Shown piece by piece: positions 21,825 through 33,783 of a stretch of DNA of 64,000 nt (positions are counted from its first letter, which is position 1; each line of letters begins with the position of its first letter). Below the pieces are notes generated by a model that saw only the letters and a list, made by a program, of their open reading frames with translations, did no database searches and was not told the DNA's origin. The stretch comes from Mastigamoeba balamuthi. Its lineage: Eukaryota > Evosea > Mastigamoebida > Mastigamoebidae. The stretch covers positions 985,376 to 1,049,375 of the forward strand of contig CACRSC010000031.1 in assembly GCA_902651635.1 (NCBI GenBank). The letters are read 5' to 3'. The position numbers and the translations under genes were made by a program.

Positions 21825-24800
21825 ATGTCCGAGCCGCAGGCCGAGCCCCCGGCGCCCGCCAGCCCCGAGCAGTGCCCTCCGCGCTCACCCCCTCCCATTC
21901 TCTTTTCGTTTTCGCGAGCGAATTGCGAAATATCCGGCTAAAAACGCGGTCGCGCGCGCGAAGACCGGGGAGCGGCGAGGAGCCGAAGAAGGCCTCGGGG
22001 CCCCGCAAGGTGTACTCGAGGGCGTTCATGCTGATGCTGGCCAAATACGACGTTCGGCCTGCGTCGCTCCCTCCGTGGATCTGCAAGCACGTTCTCCTCC
22101 CCTCCCCTCTTCCTCTTCCCCTCCCCTTCCCCTCCACGCAACACTCCCACGCAATTCGCGCACCGCGGGCGCACAGACCTGACGCCGCACGCGCGCAGGG
22201 ACGTGCCGGGGAACATCGTGGACATGCACCGCGAGGAGATCGCGAGGCTCAAGGCGGAGGTGGCTTCGAGCGGGGGGCGCGCGCTGGGCAGCGGCGGCGC
22301 GGGCGCGGGAGGCGAGGGCCACCACGAGGGCGGCCGCGCAGCAGCGCCGCGGCGGCAGATCGAGTTCATGCGGCACGACGGGTTCGGGAGGGGCGGCAAG
22401 GGCGCGGAGAGGGCGCCGACGTCGCCCGGGGGCCAGCAGGGGGGGTACGGCAGCAGCAGGTACGAGCGGTTCGAGAAGCCCGGAGACCGCAGCAGCACGG
22501 GCGACTGGCGCAGGGACAAGCCGACGCTGCCGCCGCCGCGCAACCTCGGCACGCGCAGGGCGCAGCAGGCCGAGGCCACGCGGCCCGAGGACCTGTGGGA
22601 CGTCGACGACCCCAGGAAGCCGCTGGCGCCGGCCAAGAAGGAGGACGAGCGGGCCAAGGCGGGTCCCAAGGCCGCCGCGCTGGTGGCCGCCCAGCAGCTG
22701 CTCTCGCCGCTGCGCGTGCTGCAGAGGAGCTCGCCGGGCGTCAGCCCCACGCTGCCCCCGACGCCGCCCCCGACGCCGATGAACGCGCCGGGGGGCCCCG
22801 CCATGGTCCCGCCGCCGGCGCCCAGCCCGCTGTGCGTGGAGGAGGCGATACCGGAGCCCGGGAGCGAGCGCGAGCAGCAGAGGGAGGAGGAGGGCAAGAT
22901 GAACCCTGTCGTGGCGGCGCTGCTGTCGCCGACGGGCGACCGCAAGAAGCCGCTGATCAGGCAGCTGCTGGCGACGCAGGCGGACGCGGGCTCGTTCGAC
23001 GTGGACTCGCTCTTCATGCCCGGCGGCAAGGACATCATGGACAGCTTCATCCCGCTTCCGGTGCGTGGCCGGGGACGCGCGCCCACCAGACACTCACACT
23101 GGGCGCCCTCTCCGCACAGTTCCTCAGCAAGGACGAGCCGGCGCAGGGAGAGCCCCGCGCCCCTGCGGTGTGCGCAGCGGACCTCGAGCGCGCACTGGCG
23201 CAGCCGGCGGCGGGCAGGCAGGACGACGACGACGACGTGGGCGACACGTTTGTCGTAGTGCCCCCGAACAAGAGCGCAGCGGTGGCGCAGCCTGAGCCCC
23301 CGGCCCCTGCGCCCGCGCCCGCGCCCGCGCCAGCGCCAGTCAAGCAGCTGGACATCAGGAGGAAGTCGGCGAGCCCGCCGGCAGTGGCCAAGGCCGTGCA
23401 GCAGCCGCAGGAGCAGCAGCAGCAGGCGGCGGCGCAGCAGTACCAGCCGCTGCCGATGTCCGTGTCCAAGTTCCAGCCCATGTCGCAGGCCGAGCTCGAG
23501 GGGATGCTCACGGGCAAGGCGATGGCCGCCACCCAGCAGCAGGAGCCCGAGAAGCCCGTCGCGCGCCCGGTCGCGGAGCGCAGGAAGTCGCCGCAGGGGT
23601 TCGTGGCGCTGGACCCCGCAGTTCTAGGAATCAAGATTGGCGGCAACAGCGAGCCCGAGCCCCAGGCAGCCCCCGCGCCTGCGCCCGCCCCTGTGGCGCA
23701 GCCGCCGCCGTCGACGTCGCCCTCGGGCTTCGGGAAGCAGCTGTCGATCACGGACCTGCTGCCGAACTTCGTCCCCGACGCAGCAGAGGCCACTGCGAGG
23801 GCAGGAGGCGACCAGGAACAGCCCGCGCAGGCGAGTCGCATGCAGGGCGTCGTCACTGTCGTGCCCGCCGCGGGGCCCGTGACGATCCCCGCCACCGCCA
23901 GGACGGTCGAGGTCCGCCAGCTCGACCCCGCGGCCGCGTCGTTCACCTCGCACGCGTCGATGATGTCGCTGGCGGGCCACGGGCTGCCGCAGCCCTCCCC
24001 GACGGCCGCGGGCGCCGCCGTGGACGCCTCGCGCGAGAGCCCGTCGATGGCGATGTTCCACAACATCCCGCCGGTGCCCGCGGGGCCGAGCGCGGGGCTG
24101 CTGCCGACGCCGACGGCGCACTCTGCCGCCGCGACCCCCGTGGCCCTGACGCCCGCGCAGTACAGCGCAGGCTCGCACGAGGGGATTCTGCCGACGCCCA
24201 TGTCGTTTGGCGCGGCGACGCGCAGCCTGCACTCGCCGGGGCCCATGGGCATCCCCGGGCTCTCGGGGTTCAGCCCCCGCGGCAGCATGCCGTCCCCCGT
24301 CGCCGTCGCGGCCGTTGCCGCCGCCGCGGCGACCGCGACCGCCGTGGCGGTGCAGCAGGTCCAGCAGCAGCAACAGCAACAGCAGCAGCAGCAGCAGAGG
24401 CCGTTCTCGCCGTCTGGGCTGTTCCCGCCGCCGCCGCCGGTGCTGCCGATACCGTCGGGGGCGTCGGACCCCGCGCGCATGAGCCCGTGGCAGCAGTCGT
24501 CCGGCCTGCTCGGGGGTCCCCTGGCGCAGATCCTCGCGTCGGCGCAGCAGCAGCAGCAGCCCCAGCAGCCGCCGCAGAGCGACGAGCACCTCGACAGCCT
24601 CCTCAACGCGGCCTTTGGGGCGTTCTCCTCCCCCGAGCAGGTCGAGGGCGGCCAGACCGGCGCCGTCCCCGCGAGCCCGGGCAGCTCTGTGCTCGCGACG
24701 CCGATCCCCCCGCAGCAGCAGATGTCCGGGCGCAACTCCCCGCTGCTGCCGTTCCCGAGCGCGCGCGTGACGCCGAGCCCCACGGCCGCAGCGCTGAGCC

Positions 24801-25279
24801 GCGTGCTGCTGCCCGGAGGAGCGCAGGCGGCCCGCATGGCGCCCCCGTCGCCGTCGTCGTCGCTGCCCGAGGACCCCGCGATCATGTCCGCCGCGCGCAT
24901 GATGCAGCAGTCGCCCACGGGGCTCTTCGGGGCCGCCGCGCCGAGGCCGCAGTTCGGCGCACCCGCCGTGGGCCTCGCCAGCATCGTCCCCGCGCTCGCG
25001 AGGCGGACGCCCACACAGCCCGCCGGCGCCGGCGCGTTCCAGTCGCTGGCCTCTGTGGGCCCCACCGCGGCGCTGCTGCAGAAGCCCGGCGAGGCCAACC
25101 CCCTGAGCAAGCTGTTCGGCGTGCAGGCGCAGCAGCAGCAGTCGCTGCAGGCGCAGGCGATGCCCGCGATGCCGCCGATGCCGCGCGGCGCGACGTTCAC
25201 GGTCGAGCAGCTGGAAAGAAGTCTCGAGCACCCGCCCTCCCCGTCGCACGCCTTCTCCCAAGTCGTAAAGAACCGCTGA
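21825..25279 (+). CDS. low-complexity eIF4E-binding / 4E-T-like protein (tentative)
   Basis: Large, mostly disordered protein. Exon 1 begins MSEPQAEPPAPASPEQ (21,825). After an intron, an exon carries GPRKVYSRAFMLMLAKYDV (about 22,002-22,055), which resembles the canonical Y-x4-L-phi eIF4E-binding helix, with Met in the Leu place. Next are GNIVDMHREEIARLKAEV and RPEDLWDVDDPRKP. An intron (GTGCGT...CACAG, about 23,060-23,120) joins FIPLP to FLSKDEPAQGEP in phase. Short repeated motifs follow (DLERALAQP, AELEGMLTGK and, at the end, VEQLERSLEHPP), then Q/P/A runs. The pattern suits a translational repressor or P-body scaffold, but the family call is inference. Stop TGA at 25,277-25,279. The start is uncertain because an AAATATCC element (about 21,927) lies inside the proposed intron 1. 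Confidence 0.55.
24344..24405 (+). repeat. CAG/CAA polyglutamine tract
   Basis: Mixed cagcaacag codons encode VQQVQ followed by more than ten Gln within the 4E-T-like gene. Mixed codons make it more stable than pure CAG. Confidence 0.9.
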
Positions 25280-25667
25280 ACCCAAGGACTCCCCCTCTCC
25301 CGATGTCGCTTTGCCCTCGCCTGCCTCGTGCCCCAGGCAAGAGAGCCCGAAAAGGGGGGGTTGTGCTTTTGAATTTTCCGATTTTGGGGTCAGCTCTGGT
25401 ATGAAATCGGGATTCAGGCAAGCGTGACGTCACCCGTTCTCAACAACAGGCGGCCGCCTTTGCACGAAAAACATTGACGTGAAGGACAGCTCCGCAGGCG
25501 CGCAGCAATGAGAGCGCTGATGTCATAGCAGAAAATCGGTCGCTGCTGCTGGCTGTGTTCCTGCCTTTTTGTCGAACTTGCGGAGCGTTAGCCGTGTTGC
25601 CCTTTGCGTGTGCTGTCGCCTGCAGCACCGCTCTCATCTCCCTTGCGAGCATTTCGGTTTCGCGGCC
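25280..25667. other. intergenic spacer
   Basis: No supported exon; holds the 3' flank of the 4E-T-like gene and the upstream region of the 7-TM gene. Confidence 0.4.
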
Positions 25668-26958
25668 ATGCAGTACGCCGAGTGGGACGACATCGACAGC
25701 GGCTCGCGCGCCGGCGGGGGCGGCGAGGACTGCGGGTGGGCGCTGGCGGTGGGCGCGGCGACGTACGCGCTGATGCTGCTGGTGACCTCTGTCGTCTTCG
25801 AGCGCCGCTTCAGGGCGCGCGAGATCGCCTGCCACAGCGTCTCGACCGCCTTCTACGCGCTGCTCACCTTCTTCCTGGCCGGTGCGCCCCCCGCGCCCCA
25901 CCCGCACCCCCCTCTGGGGAGTGGGGACCTCCCCTCGTCCTTCCCCACGACACCCACACCGCCTGTCTGGGTTTTATTCCATTCATTGGAGAAGCCGAAC
26001 TGCGCTGCCCTGGGCGCCCACGTGACTCAGCCGCTCGCCGTTGGCGCTGGTGCCGCCCCCCAGTGAGGATCGCCTGGTGGGTGGTGCAGCTCATGGAGGT
26101 CTCCACCGTGGCCGACGTGGTGCTGAACCGCGTGGCGCTCTGCGTGTTCCTGCTGGCCTTCACCTCGGTGCTGTCGTACTGGGCTGACACGGTGCACACC
26201 ACCGTCAGCACAGAGTTCGCTCGCCAGGCCATTGTGGCAGGCGCGTTGCTTCCCCCCTGCATCCACGTGTCCCCCATCACAACTGATTTTCTTTGCAGAT
26301 CTGACGTGGTCGTTTCTCACAAAGAGGACGCTTGTCTACACTTTTACGGTCGCCGGCCTGGTCGTTGTGACCACATTCGTTCTTGGAACCGTGGGCGCCG
26401 TCATTTATAGTGAGCCACCAGCGCACTTGCCTCTCAAGAGGGTTCCTTTTTTGCTGAACGATGACCGCACGCGCAGCCCACGATTTCGGAGACAACATCC
26501 TGTACAAAGCCAACGTCATGTGCATCTCGTCGTTCTTCCTGCTCTTCGCCGTCGGGTTCCTGATATACGGCCTGTGCCTGTACCACCGTATCAAGTCGAC
26601 CAAAAGGAGCGGCCGGTCCAAGGTCCTCAACTGCGCAATCCTGTGCTTCACCTGCTTCACCGCGCGCTTCGTGCTGTTCTTCCTGGACCTGTGGTCGTTC
26701 TTCGCCATCTCGCGCTGCGGCATGCTCATCTTCGCCTACGTGGTCCCCGAGCTACTGCCCAGCCTGTTGTTCCTGTGGGTCATGAACAAGCCCGCGTTCG
26801 AGCACGAGAACGAGAGGGACCCTCTCCTCGGCTCCGGCAGCGGCATCCCCCCGGGGCTCTACCGCCAGTGCATCCGCAGCTTCGCGCGGTCGCACAGCAT
26901 TCAGCGAGACGACTGGGGCGACGGCCGGGAGGAGTACTACCCGTACGCCAGACAGTGA
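25668..26958 (+). CDS. seven-TM protein of THH1/TOM1/GPR137 type (tentative)
   Basis: Four exons are inferred. Exon 1 begins MQYAEWDDIDSG with TM segment WALAVGAATYALMLLVTSVV; further TM segments are VALCVFLLAFTSVLSYWA, VYTFTVAGLVVVTTFVLGTV, VMCISSFFLLFAVGFLIYGL, NCAILCFTCFTARFVLFFLD and FAYVVPELLPSLLFLWVMN. Intron 3 (GTGAGC...CGCAG, about 26,409-26,477) joins VIY to HDFGDNILYKANV in phase. The topology and the FxxxxVLxxWAD and V-P-E-L-L-P-S-L segments resemble the plant THH1/TOM1 and animal GPR137 families, which bind Rab/Arl partners or mTORC1 at endolysosomes. The family call is inference. A Ser-rich, charged cytoplasmic tail ends EEYYPYARQ. It converges with the next gene, with about 50 bases between stops. 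Confidence 0.6.
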
Positions 26959-27010
26959 GCAGTTGTAAGCAATCACGCGAGTCCAGTATTTGCTATCCAG
27001 CCACCCACTC

Positions 27011-28644
27011 TCAGGGGAGCACCAGAACCTTGATGTTCTCTGGCGCTCTGGCAGCCGCAAAGGCCTCGCCAATCGCGGAGAGCGGCATCCGCTTGGTGAT
27101 CATCGAGCGCGCGAGCGTGTCGAACCTCTGCGGGTCGAGCGCCATCAGCTCGAGCGCGTGCGCAAAGTCCCCGCAGCGGGACGTCTCCACTGTCACGCCC
27201 CGGGCGAGGGCCCCCGCGAGTGCTGCGTCGTCCCCGGCGCAGCAGGTGCCAGGAGAGCAGAGGCAGATGACCCCCCGGGGGCGCACGATGGACGGCGGCT
27301 TGCCGGAAACGGTGCGCACTGCGAGGTCGAGCTCCGCAGCAGAGCCGACGACAGCGATGTCCCACGTCCCGAGCTGCGACCCCCGCGGGCCGTTGCCACT
27401 CTCGACGGCAGCCCTGGCGTCCCGCACTGCGAGCCTGCTCACTACCACACCGGAAGCAGCAGCCCACAGGGCGCCATCGTGCTCCTGCAACGGTCTGTGA
27501 GGGTCCAGCGCCGCCGAGCGATGTAGGCAGTGAAAGAGGGGACAAACGTTGACACTCGTAGACACGAGAACGTGGACGGGGAACGCGGGGTTGCGCATTG
27601 CCCACGGGCGCTCGAGCAGCGCGAGCGCGTGCGACGGCCCAGCAGTGCACCCGCACACGGAGATCTCGTCGACGACGCACTCGCACATCTTGACGCCGCA
27701 CGAGAGCCCTCCCGCCGTGGTCTTCACGTGCACCGCCCTCCTGGCCATCGCCAGCGCCTGCGCGAGGCCCCCGTCCGTCGCGGTGCACTCGTAGACGACG
27801 TCGAAGCTGCGCTCCGCGTGCTCGCGGGCGACGACGAACTCGTCGCAGCCCGCGGCCAGGGCGACGCCCCTCAGCCCCTCGCTGCGCGCGACGCCGACGA
27901 TCGTGAACGCCCGCGCGCGCGGGTCCGCGGACCTCCACAGCCGCAGCGCGAGGACGACGAGCAGCCCGAGCCTCCGCATGCCCAGGACGGCCACGCGCTC
28001 GCCCGGGCGCGGCGGGGTGGCCTCGACCGCGTTGAGCGCCGCCGCGAAGGGCTCAGCGAGCACCGCGGCGTCGCTCGAGACGCCCCGGGGGACCTCGTGC
28101 GCGGCCCCCACAGGCGCGAGCAGCCACGGGGCGAAGGCGCCGGGCAGGCGGTCGATGCCCAGCGTCACGCGCTCGGGGCAATGGCCCGGGAGGCCCGAGG
28201 AGCACGCGCGGCAGGCGGCGGACTCGGCGCAGCGCCGGGCCGAGTGCGAGGCGTTGATCTCGACGACGAGCAGCGGCGAGGCGGGGGCGTCGGCAGAGGG
28301 GCGCTGGCAGAGGGCCTCGTGGCCGACGACCTGCGGCAGCGGGTACGGCAGGTGCACGCGCGCGAGGTCCGTCGAGCACACGCCGCACGCCGCGACGCGC
28401 AGGGCCTCGTAGCCCGCGCCCAGCCTCATGTGCTGCTCGCCGTTGCGCCACTGCGCGGGCGACAGTCGGAGGGGGAGGAGCAGAGGGGGGGGGACAGCGA
28501 CTGAGCGACTGGGAGGCAGGAGCGGGAGAGCAGTGATGTGGGCACGATGGTCCAGCCAGAGGGGTCCGGGCAGAAGCGGTAGGACGCGGTGCCGAAGGTG
28601 CCGTCGGAGAGGAGCTCGGGGGCGCTGAAGCAGATGTCCGACAT
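27011..28644 (-). CDS. zinc-type MDR alcohol dehydrogenase-like oxidoreductase
   Basis: Medium-chain dehydrogenase/reductase. Exon 1 begins MSDICFSAPELLSDGTFGTA (ATG at 28,644); an intron (GTGCCC...CGCAG, about 28,447-28,550) joins WTI to WRNGEQHMRLG. Motifs: CGVCSTDL (catalytic-zinc Cys), VVGHEA (His), a structural-zinc-like lobe with C-x5-C-x2-C-x7-C ending SGLPGHCPER, then LGIDRLPGAFAPWL and VLAEPFAAALNAVE. The nucleotide-binding glycine loop reads VLGMRRLG, where the usual G-x-G-x-x-G middle glycine is Arg. The zinc lobe spacing is also odd. Either makes normal NAD binding or zinc binding questionable. A candidate intron sits near 27,490-27,580, where the reading is poor. Substrate unknown. 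Stop TGA at 27,011-27,013. Confidence 0.7.
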
Positions 28645-28884
28645 GGGGTTGTCCGTTCTGTTATGGTTGTGCGGTTGCTGAAGAAGATCTCTCTGACGTG
28701 CTATAGATCTTCATCGTCAGAGGAGCGGCACAGCGCGAGTAGCAACACTGACGGATGATCAGCGAGTGTCGCCTGAGCGCGGAGGGGTGTCTGCAGAACC
28801 GAGAGGTACGCGCGCCACGAGCGGGGTCATTGCAAGAGAAGCACCTGCTTCAGCTCTTTATTGTATCAGCCAGCCAGCCGTGTC

Positions 28885-31800
28885 TCAGTTGTTCCCCGTT
28901 CCAGAACGTCTGCCGGCCGCTGCAGCTGGCCAGACTGCCGTCGACCTTGGTGGCAGGGGTGGTGGTACACGCTCAACAGAGCTGGTGGGCGTGTGGGGAG
29001 CGGACACTGCCCTGCCATTCCTGCTGTTGGTGACGTGCTGCCCTCCGTTGCGGCCGGGCAGCTGTACAGGGTCCTCATTCAGCGGCCTCTGCTCCCGTGC
29101 CATCACAGGGGTATGCTCCTCTGTGCAGGGGAAGAGCAGGGCGTCGGAGTGGACCTCGTGCATGCGGATGACGACGATTTCCTCGTTACTGTTGGTGCTG
29201 TCCTGGGCACCACTCTCAACGGAGTCGACGACAAAGGCAGAGCCGGGCTCGAGGAGGACCTCCGCCTCGCCGAACTGGTTGAGACAGCCCACGTCGCGCC
29301 CGCGTTCCACGCGCAACTCGAACAGCACCGCGGGACCGGATCCTAGGAAATCGGTGGCGACGGCGTGGCTTCGAGAGGTGCTGGTGAAGCCGTTCCAGCA
29401 CACGCGCGACCCCACAGCGTAGGCGGTCCTATCCACCTCGCAGCCCACGCCCCTGTATACCTCCCCTCGCACGACCGGTAGTCTGCGCATCGCCTCCGTG
29501 AGCCGCCACGCGTACCCCAGCCAGCAGCAGAGCTCTACGGCTTTCTGCTCCTCGCATCTGTGGTCGCTGGAGTTGCTGTTGGCTCTCGAGCAATCGTCAC
29601 AGCGACTACGGAGAACGCGATTCATGCGGTAGTAGATGCTCTCCTCCCGGGGCTGCTCCTCCGATGTGTACACCACGAGGGCCAGCGCTGCGTCGACATC
29701 CAGTCCCACAGGCAGTATGCTTGCCTGACTGCGGAGATCTGATCTGAGACGTGAGTTCAAAATATCGTAATGGACGCATACACGCCACAGGATTGAGGGA
29801 ATTTCGGACCTTGCTCGAATTTAGAGAGGGAATCGTCAATGCCCACAAGGGGCGGATGCACACGGCTTAGGGACTCGCGGAGGGTGGGAGGTCTGGGCGG
29901 TGTTCGGGCTGAGGGAATTGGCTTCAGAGTCTCTCCCCCAATGTCGCTCATCCTGCCCCTTATCCTCCCGATCCTCCGCAGAGCCACAGCTCCCATCGCC
30001 ACAGCTACTCCAGCGGTTGCCGTCCCTGCTACAACAACTCCGGCAGAGACAACGCTAACTGCAGCAGAGGAGGAGACAGCAACAGCTGCTGCTATTGCTG
30101 CTGTCGCTACCACCACAACAGTTGCCCCGACTGTGATTCCCACGACCACCCCTGTCGTGAGCCCTCGGGAGCCCTCGACAATGTCTTCTTCAGAGACATC
30201 CCTACTCGAGCTTCGTGTGCTTCTGCTGTTGCTGTCATTGGCACTGCTGCAGTCAGTTATGCTCTCCGTGCTGCTGCTGCTTCTGATACTGCTTGCACTT
30301 CTTGTGCTGCTGTCTGTGAAACTGTCCGAGCTGCTCGTTGTGGTGCTGCTGCTGCTCACCACTAAATCGGTGTTGAGAATTCAATCGGACTGAATATCAT
30401 ACTGGATAATGCGCTGGATGCACATAGTGGAGACGGTGTCCACTGCCCTGTCAAAGCACATACGCCCACTTGCGAGAAGAGGCCAGGTGAGCATCGAAGC
30501 GAACAGTTCTGGCCACCCATGATGACCGTTGAGCACGTGCCCCATCCGGAGTCATTGTGAGGCTCGGCCAGAGTGTAGCAGCAGTAGTGCTCGCATGTGT
30601 GATTGTCCTGGCAGGCCGCAGCTATGAGTTTGTCCAGCACTGTCATAAGAGAGAAGTAATCTTGCACAGGAAAGAGCAAGTCGTCACGAGAGGGTAGCTG
30701 CTGAAGGACTCTTGCTGCCTCGGTCTCTTCGCTTGGATAATCAAACTTCGATTTGATTGAGACCACAATAGAGAGCAACCCCGGCACACTGTCCTGTAGC
30801 ATCTGAAGAGATTCATCGAAGTAACTGTCATAGCTCCCCCGAGGAAGGTTGTTGCCACCATCCGTGACAGTAACCAGAACTGCCAAAGGCTTCAAGGCCA
30901 TCCTTGCAACACTCCGTCTCTGCATGGTACATCGCGCATAATTGAGTGCACAAGAATGAGAATTGATGCTTACCTTTAACATTTCTGTAACTGAGGAGAG
31001 GCCACACCCGACGCATGAGGCACCACCGAGGTGATGGAGGCGTGCCAGTTGGGTGTTAATGTAGTCCTTGTCGTAGGTGAGGTTGACCTCACTCGTGGCT
31101 CTCTCTCCGAACTCCACAATACCCAAATTGGTGCCAATGCGAGACAAACTGAACGACTTGCTGAATGCCCTGACAAAGCTTGACAGGGATGTCCAGCTTT
31201 CGTCGTCAATTGATCCCGAACCGTCCACCACTGTATGCACACATACGTGCGGATTAGCTCTTCTATGATGGATGCAGGGCAAACTCACGGAGGACGATGT
31301 CTGTGACAGCGTTGCATGCCCTCGCGTGGCAATTCCACCCCGAGTGGTTGAACTCCGAGGTGGGCAACGCGTCGCTCTGGTTGATGGCGTTGGAAAACTC
31401 AACTGTTTTTCCAGATCCATACACCGCTCTGCTCACGAGACCGCTACTGTCGAACGTGATCTCTGTTACGCCGTCTGGCGATACTGGCCAGCGTTTGAAG
31501 GTGCCCGGTGGCACCTCGCTGCTGATGGGGAACAGCATGTCGATTGACTGCTTCCACGCGGCCACGGTGCACCTGCGCGGACAGCGCTTGAACACGGAGC
31601 CCTCACCGTAGCTGACGAGCTCTGTGTACTCGCTGAAGTTTGCTGCACCGACGTCGTGCTCACCGGCGAGTGAGAGCACAAGCTTGCGGTAGCTGGCGTT
31701 GCCGCTGGGGTCGAACTGGTAGAACAACCTCCCTCTCCGAGCGCCCTTTTCGATGGGAAATCGTTAACACTCCACAACAACAACTCGCGTCTTGACATCG

Positions 31801-32016
31801 GCCGACAACCCCTTCCGGGACAATCAAACAATGGCAGATTGCTGGAGGGCTGAGGCGTCATGGGGAGAGCGGATGGTGTGTGTGTCTGATCACACACAGA
31901 CATACCGGCAAGTGAGGGTCTCTGCTGATCTGGACGTCCGCTGTGAACGCCTGGAAGGGGTAGATGGCCATTGCCCCCACGATAAAGGCAATCACCAACG
32001 CGATTGCGCGCAGCAT
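28885..32016 (-). CDS. transmembrane VWA-CCP-Ser/Thr stalk-ADP-ribosyltransferase protein
   Basis: Type I membrane protein assembled from at least six exons. A signal peptide (MLRAIALVIAFIVGAMAIYP, ATG 32,016) is followed by an intron of about 190 nt and an unassigned outer domain (about 31,692-31,285). A 58-nt intron (GTGAGT...ATACAG) joins TDIVL to VDGSGSIDD, making a textbook VWA MIDAS (DxSxS); VLVTVTDGG follows. After the VWA (to about 30,600) is a Cys-rich CCP/sushi-like segment (CEHYCCYTLAE...SPLC, about 30,590-30,420). A 41-nt intron (GTATGA...TTTAG, about 30,403-30,362) joins in phase to a Ser/Thr stalk. The membrane segment is GVVVGITVGATVVVVATAAI plus more hydrophobic sequence. A last intron leads to the ART: VYRGV (R), FTSTS (STS) and GEAEVLL (E-x-E), the arginine-type R-S-E triad. 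Predicted role: outside ligand binding coupled to inside ADP-ribosylation. No kinase or channel features. Confidence 0.78.
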
Positions 32017-32362
32017 GGAGTGCGGCAACGTTCGTCTGGGATGTGGGGTTGTGGAGTAGGGAGTGGTTTTTGATTCAGAAAGCACTTTTTGAGAGAAAGA
32101 ACCACCCTCGGTTCGAAAAAAGAAGATCTACTTCTTCCCTTCGCATACTCACGCACGGCAAATCGCCCGGTGTGACACTAAATTTCCCCATGACATATCC
32201 ATCGAAATAAAATGGTTCAGCAGAGTTGGTGGATATTGCCGAGATAGTGTTATTGCTGGATTCTGGTCTCTGGCCCGGGCGCTCCAGGGCCTCGATTGAA
32301 GTCCGCAGTAGAAGCCTGCCCCGCATTCAGAACTCACAGCCCTCGCCAGGGTGCGCATGAAG
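32017..32362. promoter_or_regulatory. spacer upstream of the VWA-ART gene
   Basis: No exon seen. It contains AT-rich stretches (for example about 32,070-32,130) expected for the promoter of the VWA-ART gene, and the 3' flank of NAPE-PLD. Confidence 0.35.
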
Positions 32363-33597
32363 TCACCCCCTGACAATTTGGATCATCTCACCAATGGCTA
32401 CAGCAGAGAACACACTCGGGTCGAGACCGGATTCAGCCAGAGCCGAGGCCAGAACGCGAGGCGGGTCTCCGGGCATATCAGTGCCAAACCGTAGAGTGCC
32501 CCAGTGGATCGCAATAGACCTGTTCGAGCGGACATCCCTGTGCACCTGCACGGCCTCTCGGGGGCCAATGTGCTGTTGAGTCAGCCTCCTGCGAGACGAG
32601 GTGAGCGAACGAACATCACTGCAGAGCACAACATACTCTCGAGGTTCTGCAGGGCCGATAGGAATGAACGACAGATCAAACGGCCCGAGCCTCTGCCCAA
32701 TCTCTGTGAACACACTGGGGCACAGATTCCGTCAGCCTGCTGGGCAGCGCATGCGCATTGCTCACGGGCAATAGCCAGTGTCTCCAGCATGGTAGACGCT
32801 GACGGAAGGACTCTCCGACTTGATGACCCACCCGCCCCACAGAGACTGGAAGGGAGCTCAGCGGCCTGTCGCGGAGTGGTGCGGGCTGCATGCCTTGTTG
32901 GTGTCGAACAGAGTGCGGCGGGACCAGTGCTGCGAGGGCACAAATACAGCGCGCAGCCCGCGCACGTCTCTCTCCTCCCACCACGCGAGCTCCTCCACGC
33001 GCTGCACAGCGCACTCCCTAAACCACTCGCCCAGCCCCTGCGCAGACAGCCGCGCTCAGCGCACGCCCAGCTGGAGGAGCGAGCGTACCTTGGGGACCAG
33101 GAAGACCGGGTGGAACAGCCGCTCCAGCTGCATCACAGACTCTGCCCGCCACGTCACCCTCGGGGAGAGCTCAAGGCAGGGCAGGAAGAGGCGGGTGCGG
33201 GTGCCGCACCGTAGTCGAGGTGGTCGTAGTGGTTGTGCGAGATGCAGACGACGTCGACGTGGCCGAGGTCGCCGAGGGCAAAGGGCGGGGGCCGCAGCCG
33301 CCGGAGCACCTTCCCTCCCCACAGCGGGTCGAACACCACCGTCCGGCCCCCGACCAGCACAGCGGCCGACGCGTGGCCGGCCCACACTGCGTGCGCCTCG
33401 CCCTCGGGATGCGCGGCCAGAGCCGCCGCGTCTGTGCGGGTCCACGCGACGCTGGCCTCGAGATCCGCGGAAAACGCTGCGGATTGCGTGCCCAAAAAGT
33501 GGCCGAGGATCGCTCCGGGGTGGCTCAGCGCGTGGCGGGCAAAGCCGGAGAGAGAGGGCCCGCCGTGCCACGTGTCCCACGGGTTCGTGAACGACAT
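32363..33597 (-). CDS. NAPEPLD: N-acyl-phosphatidylethanolamine phospholipase D (NAPE-PLD)
   Basis: Zinc hydrolase of the metallo-beta-lactamase fold that releases N-acylethanolamines from membrane NAPE. Exon 1 begins MSFTNPWDTWHGGPSLSGFA (ATG at 33,597) and contains AAVLVGGRTVVFDPLWGGKV and the metal motif SHNHYDHLD (H-x-H-x-D-H). Later exons give MQLERLFHPVFLVPK, VFVPSQHWSRRTLFDTN and, last, EIGQRLGPFDLSFIPIG (Asp/Gly motif) then AVQVHRDVRSNRSIAIHWGT, carrying the final zinc His and ending GEMIQIVRG at TGA 32,363-32,365. At least three introns. All expected zinc ligands appear to be present. An AGATATTT element (about 33,638) is about 40 bases upstream of the ATG. Confidence 0.88.
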
Positions 33598-33783
33598 AAC
33601 GGGCCGAGGAGATGGGAGGGCCACGGAATAACAGTGTGGCAGATATTTCCGATTCCTACAGAAGATATTCAAAATCTCTGACCCGGACCAGCGAGCAGAG
33701 CAAGAGCAAAGCAGAACGGCGAACGACTGAGTATACGCTTGAATTGGAGCCGCGAGCTCCCTACGTTTGCTGTGCTGGCGCCA

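Noticed and set aside
23047-25200. 717-codon minus-strand frame rich in Cys and Gly
   Set aside because: Its CCCCC runs are the reverse complement of CAG/GCG low-complexity coding sequence in the 4E-T-like gene.
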